From Coriobacteriia bacterium (lineage in GTDB: Bacteria > Actinomycetota > Coriobacteriia > Coriobacteriales > QAMH01), in contig CAAEQF010000090.1 in the NCBI GenBank assembly GCA_900758075.1, forward strand, positions 1 through 7,907: a stretch of 7,907 bases of DNA, in the 5' to 3' direction. Shown here piece by piece: positions 5,841 through 7,907 of the stretch. The position numbers and the translations under genes were made by a program. How positions within the stretch are numbered: position 1 is the stretch's first letter; each line of letters begins with the position of its first letter. The notes under the pieces are model-generated. The model searched no databases. It had not been told where the DNA came from and worked only from the letters and a program-made list of their open reading frames with translations.

Positions 5841-6023
5841 GTGGCGCGGCGTAAACAATATCCCCTCCGCATCGACCCGAAGATCTGGGCCGCGGTAGAG
5901 CGCTGGGCAGAAGACGACATGCGAAGCGCGAACGCGCAGGTGGAATGGATCTTGCGGGATGCGCTCAAGCGCGCGGGAAGACTGAAGGATGGCGAAGGAG
6001 AGCAGGGCGAGGGCGACGAGTAA
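5841..6023 (+). CDS. Small ribbon-helix-helix (Arc/HicB-like) DNA-binding protein
   Basis: This is a 60-residue protein starting at GTG 5841, with AGGAG 9 nt upstream. Residues 6-13 (QYPLRIDP) form the predicted DNA-contacting strand. KIWAAVERWAEDD and SANAQVEWILRDALKR form the two helices, followed by a Lys/Glu/Gly tail. This is the Arc/MetJ-type fold, which binds DNA as a dimer; similar proteins are often named HicB-family or Arc-family antitoxins. No toxin partner is present. It lies 21 bp behind the SPFH gene, and this SPFH-RHH pairing suggests one transcription unit. It may repress its own operon. A weak hairpin AGCCC-TGG-GGGCT follows the stop at 6024-6036 without a T-tract. Confidence 0.85.
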   Translation: MARRKQYPLRIDPKIWAAVERWAEDDMRSANAQVEWILRDALKRAGRLKDGEGEQGEGDE

Positions 6024-6064
6024 AGCCCTGGGGGCTGCGGCATATTTGCTGTAAGCCGCCACAA

Positions 6065-6381
6065 GGGAGACGGGGGCGGCGCTCGGGAAATCCCCCCTTG
6101 AGGTGTTCCGCGACGTCGGCCGTCCCCCTCGGGAGGTCCCGCGACACGTGCGGGGAACGGGCGCCGCGAGGAGGCGCAAGGGAGACGGAATCGGGCCCGA
6201 AAACGTCCCCCTTGCCCCGCGTCGCGGCAAAAATCGTCGCCTTCGGGAGGTTCCACGCCACCTGCAGGGCAGGTGCGCCACGGACAGTACCGAGGGAGAC
6301 AAGTCGGGCCAGAAATCGTTGGCAGTGCCAGGCCTGGGTGGCTTCCGGGGCGTGCGCGCCAAAAATCCCTGGCAGTGCCAA
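6065..6381. repeat. Degenerate tandem repeat, period about 114 bp, GC-rich and non-coding
   Basis: GGGAGAC occurs at 6065, 6180 and 6294 (steps of 115 and 114), and CGGGAGGT at 6130 and 6244 (step 114). Unit 1 is 6065-6179, unit 2 is 6180-6293, and a partial unit 3 runs to about 6381. Within units are short inverted elements around an AAATC core, such as 6221-6241, and TGGCAGTGCCA-type palindromes at 6320-6330 and 6370-6380 (step 50). The long open frames on both strands are GC-rich shadows with Arg/Pro-heavy composition. The array begins right after the SPFH-RHH operon and ends where the membrane-protein pseudogene loses its C-terminus. Confidence 0.65.
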
Positions 6382-6831
6382 CGCTCAGTGGCGCCATTGC
6401 CACAAACACCCGACGCTTCCTGTCCTTCACGAAGACGTGGAGACCATTATGGTCCGCCGTGGCGTAGTCGATCTGCGAAAAGCTCCAGTGCCTTTTGTAG
6501 AACCATGCGAACCGCACCGTGATGTCATCGCGATCCACGAGGATGTCGTTGGCTCCGGGAATCGTCTAGATCAGAAGGAACAGCCCCAAGGCAAAAAGAC
6601 GCCTCCGCACACGTAGACGGAAACCGTCCTATCCCCCTGCAGGAAATTAGCAACCAGAAGGGCTGCGGGAATAGCCATCGTGACGACCGCGATGAATATG
6701 ATGGCGGACAAGGCGCGCACGGTGAGCTTGTAGATGGACGAGGTCTTCTTGTCCTGCTTGCTTTTGGTGAGCAAGCCCATGACCGCCGCAACGACGCAAA
6801 TCGTGACCATCGAGCCGAGGAATGTCTCCAT
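6382..6831 (-). pseudogene. Broken membrane protein with PH-like C-terminal segment
   Basis: The reading starts at ATG 6831 with AAGGGG about 6 nt upstream. Three hydrophobic segments follow: FLGSMVTICVVAAVMGLL, then SAIIFIAVVTMAIPAALLVA, then YVCGGVFLPLGLFLLI. The frame breaks at 6584-6591 (CCTTGG on the minus strand): restoring one T joins VFLP to LGLFLLI. The same frame then meets TAG at 6568-6566, after which it continues TIPGANDILVDRDDITVRFAWFYKR and WSFSQIDY down to VFVAMAPL. That tail resembles the small PH-like domain found after two or three TM helices in some bacterial proteins; the exact family is uncertain. Past about 6382 the frame runs into the tandem repeat, so the true C-terminus is probably lost. 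It lies 105 bp after the LytTR-like pseudogene on the same strand. Confidence 0.62.
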
Positions 6832-6936
6832 AGCCGCCCCTTCACTGGCGGACGCTCCCCGTCGCTGATATCCCGGCGTAATCCCCGCTCAGAGTAGCAA
6901 CCTCCCCATAACCTGCACAAGCCCCAAAGCCCCGTC

Positions 6937-7394
6937 CTAACGGTCTTTTGCATTCGGCTCGCCGCTGGTGGGCGCCGCCGCCCAATCGGGCAATGACGAA
7001 TGACCTCGTTTTGACCCTGTCTGTTTTGCGACGACGGCCGGGGAAGCGGCAGCAGGCGCTATACCGATCACACCGCTCAAAAGCCAGCGCAGATCGACGC
7101 TGCACACGCCTTGCGCGAGCATCGCGAGGGCGCAGACAGCCGCTGAGCCGCGAAGAGCGCCCTGCCATCCCTCGTATGGAGAATGCCCCCCTCATCAGAT
7201 GCCTCGAGTGAGCATATGCACGCAAAGGGCACCCGTTCCTTCGATGTGCCCGCCTTCTCCACATAGGCGAAGGTCGACCCCGCCGCCGATTGGAGCGCCT
7301 CCAAGATGCGCGTCGCCTCGTCGTCCTCGGGGGCAGAGGCAACGGTGACCTCTGGCTCCGGCGACGACTTGTCCCACAGGAGCTTGAGCTTCAT
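6937..7394 (-). pseudogene. LytTR-type DNA-binding regulator, frameshifted
   Basis: The ATG at 7394 with GGGAGG 8 nt upstream starts MKLKLLWDK, then EPEV and DDEATRILEALQSA, a typical short N-terminus of stand-alone LytTR regulators. The LytTR domain follows: FAYVEKAGTSKERVPF, ICSLEASDEGGILHTRDG, LFAAQRLSA. Near 7128-7140 the frame ends in nonsense sequence, while the frame one base away continues ALAMLAQGVCSVDLRWLLSGV, matching the next helix and strand. One missing base therefore explains the break; the second frame stops at 6937. The basic core normally seen in the C-terminal half is poorly kept. LytTR proteins bind paired direct repeats, and such repeats lie 71 bp upstream. The family call is moderate; it could also be an assembly error in a live gene. 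Confidence 0.6.
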
Positions 7395-7464
7395 GATGCG
7401 TACCTCCCTTCTCTTCCCGACCACAGCATAAGGGATTGGCGGCAGGCGCTTCGTCGAGCACTGT

Positions 7465-7495
7465 CGAGATGCACAAAAGGGAATGCGAGATGCAC
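7465..7495 (-). promoter_or_regulatory. Two direct repeats with LytTR-site geometry
   Basis: CGAGATGCAC occurs exactly at 7465-7474 and 7486-7495, a period of 21 bp or two helical turns. LytTR regulators are known to bind two direct repeats of about 9-10 bp with this kind of spacing. The pair lies 71-101 bp upstream of the LytTR-like start and about 100 bp upstream of the channel gene, so it could control either. A possible -10 box for the channel, TATAGT, is at 7537-7542 without a clear -35. Function is inferred. Confidence 0.5.
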
Positions 7496-7590
7496 GGACC
7501 TGCAGTTGCCTCTCCCCCGAGTTGCCTTGTTCCCGTTATAGTGGTTCCATCCGGTCGTCTACCCCGCATTTTGCGGTCGAAAGGTCCCCT

Positions 7591-7907
7591 ATGCTCAACT
7601 TCAGGCTTCTCCGCGCCGTCTTCAAGGGCTCCGGCCTGGGGCACGCCACGGTCTTGTTCTGCTGCGCGTTCGTGGCATGCGCGGTGCTGCTCGCGCTGTT
7701 CGAGCCCGGCATCGACGGGATCGGCGACGCGCTCTGGTGCTGCTTCGAGGCGGTATCGACCATCGGGTTCGGCGACGTGCTGGTGCAAACGGCGCTCGGG
7801 CGGACGGTGATCGTGCTCCTGAGCGTGGCGAGCATCTTCTTTTTGGCGGTGCTCACCGCGTTCGTCGTCAACTATTGCAGCGAGGTCATGCGCGCGCGTC
7901 GGAACCA
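7591..7907 (+). CDS. Two-TM potassium-channel-like protein, cut by window end
   Basis: The ATG at 7591 has AAGG about 6 nt upstream, and 105 codons stay open to the window edge. TM1 is about residues 17-37 (LGHATVLFCC-VACAVLLALF). The pore helix reads ALWCCFEAVS and the selectivity filter TIGFGD is at 57-62, the K-channel signature. TM2 is about 71-95 (VIVLLSVASIFFLAVLTAFVV), then a basic stretch (MRARR) begins the cytoplasmic part, possibly a regulatory domain beyond the window. The role is ion conduction across the cytoplasmic membrane. It is divergent from the LytTR pseudogene. The channel family is firm, the specificity likely potassium. Confidence 0.85.
   Translation, partial: MLNFRLLRAVFKGSGLGHATVLFCCAFVACAVLLALFEPGIDGIGDALWCCFEAVSTIGFGDVLVQTALGRTVIVLLSVASIFFLAVLTAFVVNYCSEVMRARRN

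Noticed and set aside
6024..6036. Rho-independent terminator after the RHH gene
   Set aside because: The hairpin AGCCC-TGG-GGGCT has only five pairs and no T-tract, so it was noted but not called.
5010..6362. 450-codon minus-strand open frame across the SPFH gene and tandem array
   Set aside because: It is antisense to a clearly conserved protein; the product is Arg/His/Val-rich with no domain, typical of a high-GC shadow.
6065..6381. CRISPR array or small protein-coding repeat
   Set aside because: Units are degenerate, about 114 bp long, with no regular short repeat and unique spacers and no cas genes. Frames across them show no conserved protein pattern.

Overview
The window looks like chromosomal DNA from a high-GC Gram-positive gut-type anaerobe. 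The best guess is a Coriobacteriia/Eggerthellaceae-like actinobacterium. This is an inference from GC-rich codon use, strong GGAGG/AAGGGG ribosome sites, a nickel-pincer (LarA-type) isomerase homologue, an IS481-type transposase remnant and a LytTR-type regulator. No rRNA, tRNA or CRISPR array was seen.

Layout. (1) 1-63 (-) is the N-terminal end of a gene leaving the window. (2) 334-1259 is a YefM/YoeB-type toxin-antitoxin operon on the minus strand, bracketed by two near-identical direct repeats of about 134 bp. Each repeat is itself a long imperfect palindrome built from four copies of a CGTGACA-type half-site. (3) 1324-2580 (+) is a 12-TM MFS permease. (4) 2582-2962 is a miniature, internally deleted IS481-family element with both terminal inverted repeats and a perfect GCTAGC target duplication. 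It sits exactly on the stop codon of the MFS gene without altering the protein. (5) 2998-4510 (-) is a probable two-gene operon: an unrecognised 58-residue glycine/cysteine-rich single-TM protein, then a LarA-like nickel-pincer isomerase homologue. (6) 4714-6023 (+) is a second operon: promoter, perfect 12-bp palindrome, a two-TM SPFH/band-7 protein, then a 60-residue ribbon-helix-helix protein. (7) 6065-6381 is a degenerate tandem repeat of about 114 bp. (8) 6382-7394 (-) holds two decayed genes in a row, a LytTR-type regulator and a membrane protein with a PH-like tail. Each is explained by a one-base frameshift, and the second also has a nonsense codon. (9) 7591-7907 (+) is a potassium-channel-like protein cut by the window end, divergent from the LytTR pseudogene. 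The intergenic region between them carries two exact 10-bp direct repeats at 21-bp period, the geometry used by LytTR regulators.

Working together. The toxin and antitoxin form one autoregulated unit. The SPFH and RHH genes probably form one transcription unit, and the RHH protein is a candidate regulator of the palindrome at its own promoter. The LytTR/membrane-protein pair looks like a former regulator-target unit now decaying. The MFS and isomerase genes converge, so a shared substrate is possible but not shown. Several real genes or gene ends are easy to miss: the 58-residue protein, the partial genes at both window ends, and the broken genes.
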